From Clusia tigrina (taxonomy: Eukaryota > Arthropoda > Insecta > Diptera > Clusiidae), in NCBI GenBank assembly GCA_920105625.2, contig OV050030.1, positions 215,496,325 through 215,560,324 of the forward strand: a stretch of DNA of 64,000 nt, written 5' to 3'. The translations under genes were made by a program, and so were the position numbers. Of this stretch, positions 11,536 to 25,900 are shown piece by piece. Each line of letters begins with the position of its first letter. The stretch's first letter is position 1. The notes under the pieces are model-generated. The model searched no databases and was not told the origin of the DNA. It worked only from the letters and a program-made list of their open reading frames with translations.

Positions 11536-11550
11536 TAACCTAACCTAACC
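11536..11550 (+). repeat. LINE 3' tail (TAACC)3
   Basis: Three TAACC units directly before the target duplication replace a poly(A) tail. The complement is (GGTTA)3, a rotation of the insect telomere repeat TTAGG. Tandem short repeats as tails are known in I-superfamily LINEs, so the link to telomeres is only suggestive. Confidence 0.85.
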
Positions 11551-11557
11551 TAGAGAC
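11551..11557. repeat. Target site duplication TAGAGAC, right of the LINE
   Basis: Second copy of the 7 bp duplication. The transposon sequence resumes here (AGAACTCAAATGAGACAGC), exactly as in uninterrupted copy B. Confidence 0.9.
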
Positions 11558-11593
11558 AGAACTCAAATGAGACAGCTCGCGTGAATAGAGGGG
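11558..11593. repeat. Right end of transposon copy A with terminal inverted repeat
   Basis: The last 36 bp of the DNA transposon, ending in GAATAGAGGGG (11583-11593), which pairs with the left terminal repeat. The TAA at 11594-11596 completes the target duplication, and satellite resumes immediately. Confidence 0.85.
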
Positions 11594-11783
11594 TAAAGAT
11601 ATCGCTCATAGCTACGCTACCCTTGACTCCAAAATAAAACACTGATATAACTTCAAATGGCCCTATCTTCTACACGGTACGTCCTACATCTATCAAAGTT
11701 TGCGACATTCAAATGCTTGTAACTTTTTACTGGAGCGTCATAAAATCGTGAAATTTTGTGACAATAAAGTACTCGAGCCTCTT

Positions 11784-12567
11784 GTCAATTTAAGCTATCG
11801 CTCATAGCTACCCTTGAGTCCCAAATCAAACTCTGATAAAACTTCAAATGGCCCTAACTTCTATACGGTGCGTCCTACACCTATCAAAGTTTTCAACATT
11901 CAAATGCTCGTAACTTCTTACTGGAGAGTCATAAAATCTTGAAATTTTGTGACAATAAATTACTCGAGCCTCTTATCAATTTAAGCTATCGCTCATAGCT
12001 ATGCTACCCTTGAGTCCCAAATCAAACACTGATAAAGCTTCAAATGGTCCTAACTTCTATACGATGCGTCCTATACCTATCAAAGTTTGCAACAATCAAA
12101 TGCTTGTAGCTTTTTATTGGAGCGTAATAAAGTCTTGAAATTTTGTGACAATAAAGTAGTCGAGATTCCTGTCAATTTAAGGTATCGCTCATTGCTATGC
12201 TATCCTTGAGTCCCAAATCAAAGACTGATAATACCTCAAATGGCTCTAACTTCTATACGGTGCGATATATACCTATTAAAGTTTGCAACAAACAAATGCT
12301 TGCAACTTTTTACTGGAGCGTCATACAACCTTGAAATTTGGTGACAATAAAGTACTCGAGCCTCTTATCAATTTAAGCTATCGCTCATAGCAATGCTACT
12401 CTTGAGTTGCAAATCAAACACTGATCAACTTCAAATGGCCCTAACTTCTATACGGTGCGTCCTATACCTATGAAAGTTGGCAACAATCAAATGCTTGCAA
12501 CTTTTTACTGGAGCGTCATAAAACTTTGAAATTTTGTGACAATACAGTACTCGAGCCTCTTATCAAT
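11784..12567 (+). repeat. Four-monomer block repeated at 13918-14699
   Basis: This block, recognisable by the variant TGTAGCTTTTTATTGGAGCG and by TCGAGATTCCTGTCAATT, recurs 2134 bp downstream with very few differences. The two copies then diverge: the first continues as the GACTCC type and the second as the GAGTCCC type. A related block is tandemly doubled at 43272-44820 in array III. Confidence 0.8.
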
Positions 12568-12768
12568 TAAAGCTATCGCTCATAGCTACGCTACCCTTGA
12601 CTCCAAAATAAAACACTGATATAACTTCAAATGGCCCTATCTTCTACACGGTACGTCCTACACCTATCAAAGTTTGCGACATTCAAATGCTTGTAACTTT
12701 TTACGGGAGCGTCATAAAACCTTGAAATTTTGGGACTATAAAGTACTCGAGCCTCTTATCAATTAAAG

Positions 12769-13900
12769 CTATCGCTCATAGCTACGCTACCCTTGACTCC
12801 AAAATAAAACAGTGATATAACTTCAAATGGCCCTATCTTCTACACGGTACGTCCTACACCTATCAAAGTTTGCGACATTCAAATGCTTGTAACTTTTTAC
12901 TGGAGCGTCATAAAACCTTGAAATTTTGTGACAATAAAGTACTCGAGCCTCTTATCAATTTAAGCTATCGCTCATAGCTATGCTACCCTTGAGTCCCAAA
13001 TCAAACAGTGATAAAACTTCAAATGGCCCTAACTTCTATATGGTGCGATATATACCTATCGAAGTTTGCAACAATCAAATGCTTGCAACTTTTTACTGGA
13101 GCGTCATTTAACCTTAAAATTTGGTGACAATAAAATACTCGAGCCTCTTATCAATTTAAGCTATGGCTCATAGCTATGCTACCCTTGACTCCAAAATAAA
13201 ACACTGACATAACTTGAAATGGCCCTATCTTCTACACGGTACGTCCTACATCTATCAAAGTTTGCGACATTCAAATGCTTGTAACTTTTTACTGGAGCGT
13301 CATAAAATCGTGAAATTTTGTGACAATAAAGTACTCGAGTCTCTTATCAATTTAAGCTATCGCTCATAGCTATGCTAACCTTGAGTCCCAAATCAAACAC
13401 TGGTAAAACTTCAAATGGTCGAAACTTCTATACGGTGCGTCCTACACCTATCAAAGTTTGCAAAAATCAAATGCTTGTAACTTTTTACTGGAGCCTTGAA
13501 ATTTGGTGACAATAAAGTACTCGAGCCTCTTATCAATTTAAGCTATCGGTCATAGCTATGCTACCCTTGAGTCCCAAATCAAACACTGAAAAAACTTCAA
13601 ATGGCCCTAACTTCTATACGGTGCGTCCTATACCAATCAAAGTTTGCAACAATCAAATGCGTGTAACTTTTAGTGGAGCTTAATAAAATCTTGAAATTTT
13701 GTGACAATAAAGTACTCGAGCCTCTTGTCAATTTAAGCTTTCGCTCATAGCTACCCTTGAGTCCCAAATCAAACTCTGATAAAACTTCAAATGGCCCTAA
13801 CTTTTATACGGTGCGTCCTAAACCTATCAAAGTTTGCAACAATCAAATGCTTGCAACTTTTTACTTGAGCGTCATAAAACCTTGAAATTTTGTGGCAATA
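12769..13900 (+). repeat. ~1.1 kb satellite block shared with 17257-18388 and partly 28790-29690
   Basis: The same series of variants lies 4488 bp downstream: AAACAGTGATATAAC, GCGATATATACCTATCGAAG, ACTTGAAATGGCCC, GGTCGAAAC and the unusual GTCCTAAACC. A third copy matches the 17 kb copy at an offset of 11,543 bp, from about 16,950-18,147 to 28,493-29,690. Constant offsets over more than 1 kb indicate block duplication within the array. Confidence 0.75.
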
Positions 13901-16900
13901 AAGTACTCGAGCCTCTTGTCAATTTAAGCTATCGCTCATAGCTACCCTTGAGTCCCAAATCAAACTCTGATAAAACTTCAAATGGCCCTAACTTCTATAC
14001 GGTGCGTCCTACACCTATCAAAGTTTTCAACATTCAAATGCTCGTAACTTCTTACTGGAGAGTCATAAAATCTTGAAATTTTGTGACAATAAATTACTCG
14101 AGCCTCTTATCAATTTAAGCTATCGCTCATAGCTATGCTACCCTTGAGTCCCAAATCAAACACTGATAAAGCTTCAAATGGTCCTAACTTCTATACGATG
14201 CGTCCTATACCTATCAAAGTTTGCAACAATCAAATGCTTGTAGCTTTTTATTGGAGCGTAATAAAGTCTTGAAATTTTGTGACAATAAAGTAGTCGAGAT
14301 TCCTGTCAATTTAAGGTATCGCTCATTGCTATGCTATCCTTGAGTCCCAAATCAAAGACTGATAATACCTCAAATGGCTCTAACTTCTATACGGTGCGAT
14401 ATATACCTATTAAAGTTTGCAACAAACAAATGCTTGCAACTTTTTACTGGAGCGTCATACAACCTTGAAATTTGGTGACAATAAAGTACTCGAGCCTCTT
14501 ATCAATTTAAGCTATCGCTCATAGCAATGCTACCCTTGAGTTGCAAATCAAACACTGATCAACTTCAAATGGCCCTAACTTCTATACGGTACGTCCTACA
14601 CCTATCAAAGTTTGCAACAATCAAATGCTTGCAACTTTTTACTGGAGCGTCATAAAACTTTGAAATTTTGTGACAATACAGTACTCGAGCCTCTTATCAA
14701 TTTAAGCTATCGCTCATAGCTATGCTACCCTTGAGTCCCAAATCAAACAGTGATACGACTTCAAATGGCCCTAACTTTTATGCGGTGCGATATATACCTA
14801 TCAAAGTTTGCAACAATCAAATGCTCGCAACTTTTTACTGGAGCGTCATTTAACCTTGAAATTTGGTGACAATAAAGTACTCGACCCTCTTATCAATTTA
14901 AGCTATCGCTCATAGCTATGCTACCCTTGAGTCCCAAATCAAACACTGATAAAACTTCAAATGGCCCTAACTTCTATACGGTGCGTCCTATACCTATGAA
15001 AGTTGGCAACAATCAAATGCTTGTAACTTTTTACTGGAGCGTCATAAAACCTTGAAATTTTGTGACAATAAATTACTCGAGCCTCTCGTCAATTTAAGCT
15101 ATCGCCCATAGCTATGCTACCCTTGAGTCCCAAATCAAACACTGACAAAACTTCAAATGGCCCTAACTTCTATACTGTGCATCCTATACCAATCAAAGTT
15201 TGCAAGAATCAAATGCGTGTAACTTTTTACTGGAGCTTAATAAAATCTTAAAATTTTGTGACAAAAAAGTTATCGAGCTTCTTGTCAATTTAAGCTATCG
15301 TTCATGGCTATGCTACCCTTGAGTCCCAAATCAAACACTGATAAAACTTCAAATGGCCCTAACTTCTATACGGTGCGTCCTACACCTATCAAAGTTTGCA
15401 ACAATCAAATGCTTGTAACTTTTTACTGGAGCGTCATAAAACCTTGAAATTTGGTGACAATAAAGTACTCGAGCCTCATCAATGTAAGCTATCGCTCATA
15501 GCTATGGTACCCTAGAGTCCCGAGCCTCTTGTCAATTTAAGCTATCACTCATAGCTATGCTACCCTTGAGTCCCAAATCAAGGACTGATAAACCTTCAAA
15601 TGCCCTAACTTTTATACGGAGCATCCTACACCTACCAAATTTTGCAACAATCAAATGCTTGTAACTTTTTACTGGAGCGTCATAAAACCTTCAAATTTGG
15701 TGACAATTTAAGCTATGGCTCATAGCTATGCTACCTTTGAGTCCCAAATAAAACACTGGCAAAACTTCAAATGGCCCTAACTTCTATACGGTGCGTCCTA
15801 TACCAATCAAAGTTTGCAACAATCAATTGCGTGTAACTTTTAGTGGAGCTTAATAAAATCTTGAAATTATGTGACAATAAAGTACTCGAGCCTCTTGTCA
15901 ATTTAAGCTTTCGCTCATAGCTACCCTTGAGTCCCAAATCAAACTCTGATAAAACTTCAAATGGCCCTAACTTCTATACGGAGCGTCCTACACCTATCAA
16001 AGTTTGCAACAATCAAATGCTTGTAACTTTTTACTGGAGCGTCATAAAACCTTGAAATTTGGTGACAATATAGTACTCGAGCCTCATCAATGTAAGCTAT
16101 CGCTCATAGCTATGTTAACCTTGAGTCCCAAATCAAACACTGATAAAACTTCAAATGGTCGAAACTTCTATACGGTGCGTCCTACACCTATCAAAGTTTG
16201 CAAAAATCAAATGCTTGTAACTTTTTACTGGAGCCTTGAAATTTGTTGACAATAAAGTACTCGAGTCTCTTATCAATTTAAGCTATCGGTCATACCTATG
16301 CTACACTTGAGTCCCAAATCAAACACTGAAAAAACTTCAAATGGCCCTAACTTCTATACGGTGCGTCCTATACCAATCAAAGTTTGCAACAATCAAATGC
16401 GTGTAACTTTTAGTGGAGCTTAATAAAATCTTGAAATTTTGTGACAATAAAGTACTCGAGCCTCTTGTCAATTTAAGCTTTCGCTCATAGCTACCCTTGA
16501 GTCCCAAATCAAACTCTGATAAAACTTCAAATGGCCCTAACTTATATACGGTGCGTCCTACACCTATCAAAGTTTGCAACAATCAAATGCTTGCAACTTT
16601 TTACTTGAGCGTCATAAAACCTTGAAATTTTGTGGCAATAAAGTACTCGAGCCTCTTATCAATTTAAGCTATGGCTCATAGCTATGCTACCCTTGAGTCC
16701 CAAATCAAACACTGATAAAACTTCAAATGGCCCTAACTTCTATACGGTGCGTCCTACACTTATCAAACTTTTCAACATTCAAATGCTTGTAACTTCTTAC
16801 TGGCGAGTCATAAAATCTTGAAATTTTGTGACAATAAAGTACTAGAACCTCTTATCAATTAAAGCTATCGCTCATAGCTACGCTACCCTTGACTCCAAAA

Positions 16901-19429
16901 TAAAACACTGATATAACTTCAAATGGCCCTATCTTCTACACGGTACGTCCTACACCTATCAAAGTTTGCGACATTCAAATGCTTGTAACTTTTTACGGGA
17001 GCGTCATAAAACCTTGAAATTTTGGGACTATAAAGTACTCGAGCCTCTTATCAATTTTAGCTATCGCTCATAGCTATGCTACCCTTGAGTCCCAAATCAA
17101 ACACTGATAAAACTTCAAATGGCCCTAACTTCTATACGGTGCGTCCTACACCTATCAAAGTTTGCAACAATCAAATGCTTGCAACTTTTTACTTGAGCGT
17201 CATAGAACCTTAAAATTTTGTGGCAATAAAGTACTCGAGCCTCTTATCAATTAAAGCTATCGCTCATAGCTACGCTACCCTTGACTCCAAAATAAAACAG
17301 TGATATAACTTCAAATGGCCCTATCTTCTACACGGTACGTCCTACACCTATCAAAGTTTGCGACATTCAAATGCTTGTAACTTTTTATTGGAGCGTCATA
17401 AAACCTTGAAATTTTGTGACAATAAAGTACTCGAGCCTCTTATCAATTTAAGCTATCGCTCATAGCTATGCTACCCTTGAGTCCCAAATCAAACAGTGAT
17501 AAAACTTCAAATGGCCCTAACTTCTATACGGTGCGATATATACCTATCGAAGTTTGCAACAATCAAATGCTTGCAACTTTTTACTGGAGCGTCATTTAAC
17601 CTTAAAATTTGGTGACAATAAAGTACTCGAGCCTCTTATCAATTTAAGCTATGGCTCATAGCTATGCTACCCTTGACTCCAAAATAAAACACTGACATAA
17701 CTTGAAATGGCCCTATCTTCTACACGGTACGTCCTACATCTATCAAAGTTTGCGATATTCAAATGCTTGTAACTTTTTACTGGAGCGTCATAAAATCGTG
17801 AAATTTTGTGACAATAAAGTACTCGAGTCTCTTATCAATTTAAGCTATCGCTCATAGCTATGCTAACCTTGAGTCCCAAATCAAACACTGATAAAACTTC
17901 AAATGGTCGAAACTTCTATACGGTGCGTCCTACACCTATCAAAGTTTGCAAAAATCAAATGCTTGTAACTTTTTACTGGAGCCTTGAAATTTGGTGACAA
18001 TAAAGTACTCGAGCCTCTTATCAATTTAAGCTATCGGTCATAGCTATGCTACCCTTGAGTCCCAAATCAAACACTGAAAAAACTTCAAATGGCCCTAACT
18101 TCTATACGGTGCGTCCTATACCAATCAAAGTTTGCAACAATCAAATGCGTGTAACTTTTAGTGGAGCTTAATAAAATCTTGAAATTTTGTGACAATAAAG
18201 TACTCGAGCCTCTTGTCAATTTAAGCTTTCGCTCATAGCTACCCTTGAGTCCCAAATCAAACTCTGATAAAACTTCAAATGGCCCTAACTTTTATACGGT
18301 GCGTCCTAAACCTATCAAAGTTTGCAACAATCAAATGCTTGCAACTTTTTACTTGAGCGTCATAAAACCTTGAAATTTTGTGGCAATAAAGTACTCGAGC
18401 CTCTTATCAATTTAAGCTATGGCTCATAGCTATGCTACCCTTGAGTCCCAAATCAAACACTGATAAAACTTCAAATGGCCCTAACTTCTATACGGTGCGT
18501 CCTACACCTATCAAAGTTTGCAACAATCAAATGCTTGTAACTTTTTACTGGAGCGTCATAAAACCTTGAAATTTGGTGACAATATAGTACTCGAGCCTCA
18601 TCAATGTAAGCTATCGCTCATAGCTATGCTACCCTTGTGTCCCGAGCCTCTTGTCAATTTAAGCTATCACTCATAGCTATGCTACCCTTGAGTCCCAAAT
18701 CAAACACTGATAAACCTTCAAATGGCCCTAACTTTTATACGGAGCATCCTACACCTACCAAATTTTGCAACAATCAAATGCTTGTAACTTTTTACTGGAG
18801 CGTCATAAAACCTTCAAATTTGGTGACAATTTAAGCTATGGCTCATAGCTATGCTACCCTTGAGTCCCAAATCAAACACTGGCAAAACTTCAAATGGCTC
18901 TAACTTCTATACTGTGCATCCTATACCAATCAAAGTTTGCAACAATCAAATGCGTGTAACTTTTTACTGGAGCTTAATAAAATCTTGAAATTTTGTGACA
19001 ATAAAGTTATCGAGCTTCTTGTCAATTTAAGCTATCGTTCATGGCTATGCTACCCTTGAGTCCCAAATCAAACACTGATAAAACTTCAAATGGCCCTAAC
19101 TTCTATACGGTGCGTCCTACACCTATCAAAGTTTGCCACAATCAAATGCGTGTAACTTTTAGTGGAGCTCAATAAAATCTTGAAATTTTGTGACAATAAA
19201 GTACTCGAGCCTCTTGTCAATTTAAGCTTTGGCTCATAGCTACCCTTGAGTCCCAAATCAAACTCTGATAAAACTTCAAATGGCCCTAACTTTTATACGG
19301 TGCGTCCTACACCTATCAAAGTTTGCAACAATCAAATGCTTGCAACTTTTTACTTGAGCGTCATAAAACCTTGAAATTTTGTGGCAATAAAGTACTCGAG
19401 CCTCTTATCAATTTAAGCTATCGATCATA

Positions 19430-22400
19430 GCTATGCTACCCTTGAGTCACAAATCAAACACTAATGAAACTTCAAATGGCCGTAACTTATATACGGTGCA
19501 TCCTACACTTATCAAACTTTTCAACATTCAAATGCTTGTAACTTCTTACTGGCGAGTCATAAAATCTTGAAATTTTGTGACAATAAAGTACTCGAGCCTC
19601 TTATCAATTAAAGCTATCGCTCATAGCTACGCTACCCTTGACTCCAAAATAAAACACTGATATAACTTCAAATGGCCCTAACTTCTATACGGTGCGATAT
19701 ATACCTATCGAAGTTTGCAACAATCAAATGCTTGCAACTTTTTACTGGAGCGTCATTTAACCTTAAAATTTGGTGACAATAAAGTACTCGAGCGTCTTAT
19801 CAATTTAAGCTATCGCTCATAGCTATGCTACCCTTGAGTCCCAAATCAAACACTGATAAAACTTCAAATGGCCCTAACTTCTATACGGTGCGTCCTATAG
19901 CTATGAAAGTGGGCAACAATCAAATGCTTGTAACTTTTTAATGGAACGTCATAAAACCTTGAAATTTGGTGACAATACAGTACTCGAGCCTCTTATCAAT
20001 TTAAGCTATGGCTCATAGCTATGCTACCCTTGAGTCCCAAATCAAACACTGATAAAACTTCAAATGGCCCTAACTTCTATACGGTGCGTCCTACACCTAT
20101 CAAAGTTTGCAACAATCAAATGCTTGTAACTTTTAACTGGAGCATCATAAAACCTTGAAATTTGGTGACAATAAAGTAATCGACCCTCATCAATGTAAGC
20201 TATCGCTCATAGCTATGCTACCCTAGAGTCCCGAGCCTCTTGTCAATTTAAGCTATCACTCATAGCTATGCTACCCTTGAGTCCCAAATCAAACACTGAT
20301 AAACCTTCAAATGGCCCTAACTTTTATACGGAGCATCCTGCACCTACCAAATTTTGCAACAATCAAATGCTTATAACTTTTTACTGGAGCGTCATAGAAC
20401 CTTCAAATTTGGTGACAATTTAAGCTATGGCTCATAGCTATGCTACCCTTGAGTCCCAAAACAAACACTGGCAAAACTTCAAATGGCCCTAACTTCTATA
20501 CTGTGCATCCTATACCAATCAAAGTTTGCAACAATCAAATGCGTGTAACTTTTTACTGGAGCTTAATAAAATCTTGAAATTTTGTGACAATAAAGTTATC
20601 GAGCTTCTTGTCAATTTAAGCTATCGTTCATAGCTAGGCTACCCTTGACTCCAAAATAAAACACTGATATAACTTCAAATGGCCCTATCTTCTACACGGT
20701 ACGTCCTACACCTATCAAAGTTTGCGACATTCAAATGCTTGTAACTTTTTACTGGAGCGTCATAAAACCTTGAAATTTTGTGACAATAAAGTACTCGAGC
20801 CTCTTATCAATTTAAGCTATCACTCATAGCTATGCTACCCTTGAGTCCCAAATCAAACAGTGATAAAACTTCAAATGGCCCTAACTTCTATACGGTGCGT
20901 CCTATAGCTATGAAAGTTGGCAACAATCAAATGCTTGTAACTTTTTACTGGAACGTCATAAAACCTTGAAATTTTGTGACAATAAAGTACTCGAGCCTCT
21001 TATCAATTTAAGCTATCACTCATAGCTATGCTACCCTTGAGTCCCAAATCAAACACTGATAAACCTTCAAATGGCCCTAACTTTTATACGGAGCATCCTA
21101 CACCTACCAAATTTTGCAGCAATCAAATGCTTGTAACTTTTTACTGGAGCGTCATAAAACCTTCAAATTTGGTGACAATTTACGCTATGGCTCATAGCTA
21201 TGCTACCCTTGAGTCCCAAAACAAACACTGGCAAAACTTCAAATGGCCCTAACTTCTATACTGTGCATCCTATACCAATCAAAGTTTGCAACAATCAAAT
21301 GCGTGTAACTTTTTACTGGAGCTTAATAAAATCTTGAAATTTTGTGACAATAAAGTTATCGAGCTTCTTGTCAATTTAAGCTATCGTTCATGGCTATGCT
21401 ACCCTTGAGTCCCAAATCAAACACTGATAAACATTCAAATGGCCCTAACTTCTATACGGAGCATCCTACACCTACCAAATTTTGCAACAATCAAATGCTT
21501 GTAACTTTTTACTGGAGCGTCATAAAACCTTGAAATTTTGTGACAATAAAGTACTCGAGCCTCTTATCAATTTAAGCTATAGATCATAGCTATGCTACCC
21601 TTGAGTCACAAATCAAACACTAATGAAATTTCAAATGGCCCTAACTTCTATACGGTGCGTCCTACACTTATCAAACTTTTCAACATTCAAATGCTTGTAA
21701 CTTCTTACTGGCGAGTCATAAAATCTTGAAATTTTGTGACAATAAAGTACTAGAGCCTCTTATCAATTAAAGCTATCGCTCATAGCTACGCTACCCTTGA
21801 CTCCAAAATAAAACACTGACATAACTTCAAATGGCCCTATCTTCTACACGGTACGTCCTACATCTATCAAAGTTTGCGACATTCAAATGCTTGTAACTTT
21901 TTACTGGAGCGTCATAAAATCGTGAAATTTTGTGACAATAAAGTACTCGAGTCTCTTATCAATTTAAGCTATCGCTCATAGCTATGCTAACCTTGAGTCC
22001 CAAATCAAACACTGATAAAACTTCAAATGGTCGAAACTTCTATACGGTGCGTCCTATACCTATCAAAGTTTGCAACTTTCAAATGCTTGTAACTTTTTAC
22101 TGGAGCCTTGAAATTTGGTGACAATGAAGTACTCGAGCCGCTTATCAATTAAAGCTATCGGTCATAGCTATGCTACCCTTGAGTCCCAAATCAAACACTG
22201 AAAAAACTTCAAATGGCCCTAACTTCTATACGGTGCGTCCTATACCAATCAAAGTTTGCAACAATCAAATGCGTGTAACTTTTAGTGGAGCTTAATAAAA
22301 TCTTGAAATTTTGTGACAATAAAGTACTCGAGCCTCTTGTCAATTTAAGCTTTCGCTCATAGCTACCCTTGAGTCCCAAATCAAACTCTGATAAAACTTC

Positions 22401-22953
22401 AAATGGCCTTAATCAAATGCTTGCAATTTTTTACTTGAGCGTCATAAAACCTTGAAATTTTTTGGCAATAAAGTACTCGAGCCTCTTATCAATTTAAGCT
22501 ATGGCTCATAGCTATGCTACCCTTGAGTCCCAAATCAAACACTGATAAAACTTCAAATGGCCCTAGCTTCTATACGGTGCGTCCTACACCTATCAAAGTT
22601 TGCAACAATCAAATGCTTGTAACTTTTTACTGGAGCGTCATAAAACCTTGAAATTTGGTGACAATATAGTACTCGAGCCTCATCAATGTAAGCTATCGCT
22701 CATAGCTATGCTACCCTTGTGTCCCGAGCCTCTTGTCAATTTAAGCTATCACTCATAGCTATGCTACCCTTGAGTCCCAAATCAAACACTGATAAACATT
22801 CAAATGGCCCTAACTTTTATACGGAGCATCCTACACCTACCAAATTTTGCAACAATCAAATGCTTGTAACTTTTTACTGGAGCGTTATAAAACCTTGAAA
22901 TTTTGTGACAATAAAGTACTCGAGCCTCTTATCAATTTAAGCTATAGATCATA
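19430..22953 (+). repeat. Large higher-order repeat, ~3524 bp, copy 1
   Basis: About 18 monomers that recur with a constant 3524 bp offset. Checked landmarks: GGTGCGATATATACC 19691/23215, CAGCAATCAAATGC 21117/24641, TTTGCAACTTTCAAATG near 22069/25593, and the truncated GGCCTTAATCAAATGC near 22396/25920. Differences are scattered single bases. The unit boundaries are approximate. Confidence 0.85.
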
Positions 22954-25900
22954 GCTCTGCTACCCTTGAGTCACAAATCAAACACTAATGAAACTTCAAA
23001 TGGCCCTAACTTCTATACGGTGCGTCCTACACTTATCAAACTTTTCAACATTCAAATGCTTGTAACTTCTTACTGGCGAGTCATAAAATCTTGAAATTTT
23101 GTGACAATAAAGTACTCGAGCCTCTTATCAATTAAAGCTATCGCTCATAGCTACGCTACCCTTGACTCCAAAATAAAACACTGATATAACTTCAAATGGC
23201 CCTAACTTCTATACGGTGCGATATATACCTATCGAAGTTTGCAACAATCAAATGCTTGCAACTTTTTACTGGAGCGTCATTTAACCTTAAAATTTGGTGA
23301 CAATAAAGTACTCTAGCCTCTTATCAATTTAAGCTATCGCTCATAGCTATGCTACCCTTGAGTCCCAAATCAAACACTGATAAAACTTCAAATGGCCCTA
23401 ACTTCTATACGGTGCGTCCTATAGCTATGAAAGTGGACAACAATCAAATGCTTGTAACTTTTTAATGGAACGTCATAAAACCTTGAAATTTGGTGACAAT
23501 AAAGTACTCGAGCCTCTTATCAATTTAAGCTATGGCTCATAGCTATGCTACCCTTGAGTCCCAAATCAAACACTGATAAAACTTCAAATGGCCCTAACTT
23601 CTATACGGTGCGTCCTACACCTATCAAAGTTTGCAACAATCAAATGCTTGTAACTTTTAACTGGAGCATCATAAAACCTTGAAATTTGGTGACAATAAAG
23701 TACTCGACCCTCATCAATGTAAGCTATCGCTCATAGCTATGCTACCCTAGAGTCCCGAGCCTCTTGTCAATTTAAGCTATCACTCATAGCTATGCTACCC
23801 TTGAGTCCCAAATCAAACACTGATAAACCTTCAAATGGCCCTAACTTTTATACGGAGCATCCTACACCTACCAAATTTTGCAACAATCAAATGCTTATAA
23901 CTTTTTACTGGAGCGTCATAGAACCTTCAAATTTGGTGACAATTTAAGCTATGGCTCATAGCTATGCTACCCTTGAGTCCCAAATCAAACACTGGCAAAA
24001 CTTCAAATGGCCCTAACTTCTATACTGTGCATCCTATACCAATCAAAGTTTGCAACAATCAAATGCGTGTAACTTTTTACTGGAGCTTAATAAAATCTTG
24101 AAATTTTGTGACAATAAAGTTATCGAGCTTCTTGTCAATTTAAGCTATCGTTCATAGCTAGGCTACCCTTGACTCCAAAATAAAACACTGATATAACTTC
24201 AAATGGCCCTATCTTCTACACGGTACGTCCTACACCTATCAAAGTTTGCGACATTCAAATGCTTGTAACTTTTTACTGGAGCGTCATAAAACCTTGAAAT
24301 TTTGTGACAATAAAGTACTCGAGCCTCTTATCAATTTAAGCTATCACTCATAGCTATGCTACCCTTGAGTCCCAAATCAAACAGTGATAAAACTTCAAAT
24401 GGCCCTAACTTCTATACGGTGCGTCCTATAGCTATGAAAGTTGGCAACAATCAAATGCTTGTAACTTTTTACTGGAACGTCATAAAACCTTGAAATTTTG
24501 TGACAAAAAAGTACTCGAGCCTCTTATCAATTTAAGCTATCACTCATAGCTATGCTACCCTTGAGTCCCAAATCAAACACTGATAAACCTTCAAATGGCC
24601 CTAACTTTTATACGGAGCATCCTACACCTACCAAATTTTGCAGCAATCAAATGCTTGTAACTTTTTACTGGAGCGTCATAAAACCTTCAAATTTGGTGAC
24701 AATTTAAGCTATGGCTCATAGCTATGCTACCCTTGAGTCCCAAAACAAACACTGGCAAAACTTCAAATGGCCCTAACTTCTATACTGTGCATCCTATACC
24801 AATCAAAGTTTGCAACAATCAAATGCGTGTAACTTTTTACTGGAGCTTAATAAAATCTTGAAATTTTGTGACAATAAAGTTATCGAGCTTCTTGTCAATT
24901 TAAGCTATCGTTCATGGCTATGCTACCCTTGAGTCCCAAATCAAACACTGATAAACATTCAAATGGCCCTAACTTTTATACGGAGCATCCTACACCTACC
25001 AAATTTTGCAACAATCAAATGCTTGTAACTTTTTACTGGAGCGTCATAAAACCTTGAAATTTTGTGACAATAAAGTACTCGAGCCTCTTATCAATTTAAG
25101 CTATAGATCATAGCTATGCTACCCTTGAGTCACAAATCAAACACTAATGAAATTTCAAATGGCCCTAACTTCTATACGGTGCGTCCTACACTTATCAAAC
25201 TTTTCAACATTCAAATGCTTGTAACTTCTTACTGGCGAGTCATAAAATCTTGAAATTTTGTGACAATAAAGTACTAGAGCCTCTTATCAATTAAAGCTAT
25301 CGCTCATAGCTACGCTACCCTTGACTCCAAAATAAAACACTGACATAACTTCAAATGGCCCTATCTTCTACACGGTACGTCCTACATCTATCAAAGTTTG
25401 AGACATTCAAATGCTTGTAACTTTTTACTGGAGCGTCATAAAATCGTGAAATTTTGTGACAGTAAAGTACTCGAGTCTCTTATCAATTTAAGCTATCGCT
25501 CATAGCTATGCTAACCTTGAGTCCCAAATCAAACACTGATAAAACTTCAAATGGTCGAAACTTCTATACGGTGCGTCCTATACCTATCAAAGTTTGCAAC
25601 TTTCAAATGCTTGTAACTTTTTACTGGAGCCTTGAAATTTGGTGACAATAAAGTACTCGAGCCGCTTATCAATTAAAGCTATCGGTCATAGCTATGCTAC
25701 CCTTGAGTCCCAAATCAAACACTGAAAAAACTTCAAATGGCCCTAACTTCTATACGGTGCGTCCTATACCAATCAAAGTTTGCAACAATCAAATGCGTGT
25801 AACTTTTAGTGGAGCTTAATAAAATCTTGAAATTTTGTGACAATAAAGTACTCGAGCCTCTTGTCAATTTAAGCTTTCGCTCATAGCTACCCTTGAGTCC

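Larger units (their letters stand above)
6064..11550 (+). mobile_element. LOA-clade-like non-LTR retrotransposon (LINE), 5.49 kb
   Basis: Structurally full-length element with a 5' leader, ORF1, an overlapping ORF2, a short 3' UTR and a pentanucleotide tail, bounded by a 7 bp target duplication. ORF1 carries a DUF4780-like domain. ORF2 carries an APE-type endonuclease, reverse transcriptase, RNase H and a C-terminal CCHC motif. RNase H together with this ORF1 type points to the LOA group of the I superfamily; a tree of the RT would settle the clade. It is more G+C-rich than the satellite around it. As read, it cannot make intact proteins: ORF1 has two frameshifts, and ORF2 has one stop and one frameshift. 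Confidence 0.9.

Noticed and set aside
11536..11550. A telomere or interstitial telomeric tract
   Set aside because: Only three units, located exactly at a LINE 3' end next to its target duplication; best explained as the element's tail.
16337..16582. Open frames of 60-85 residues scattered through the satellite, including the sets that recur at 48515, 51015, 54298, 57787 and at 59770, 62669
   Set aside because: They repeat only because the satellite units repeat, shift frame at each monomer (196 is not a multiple of three), and lack any domain or gene context.
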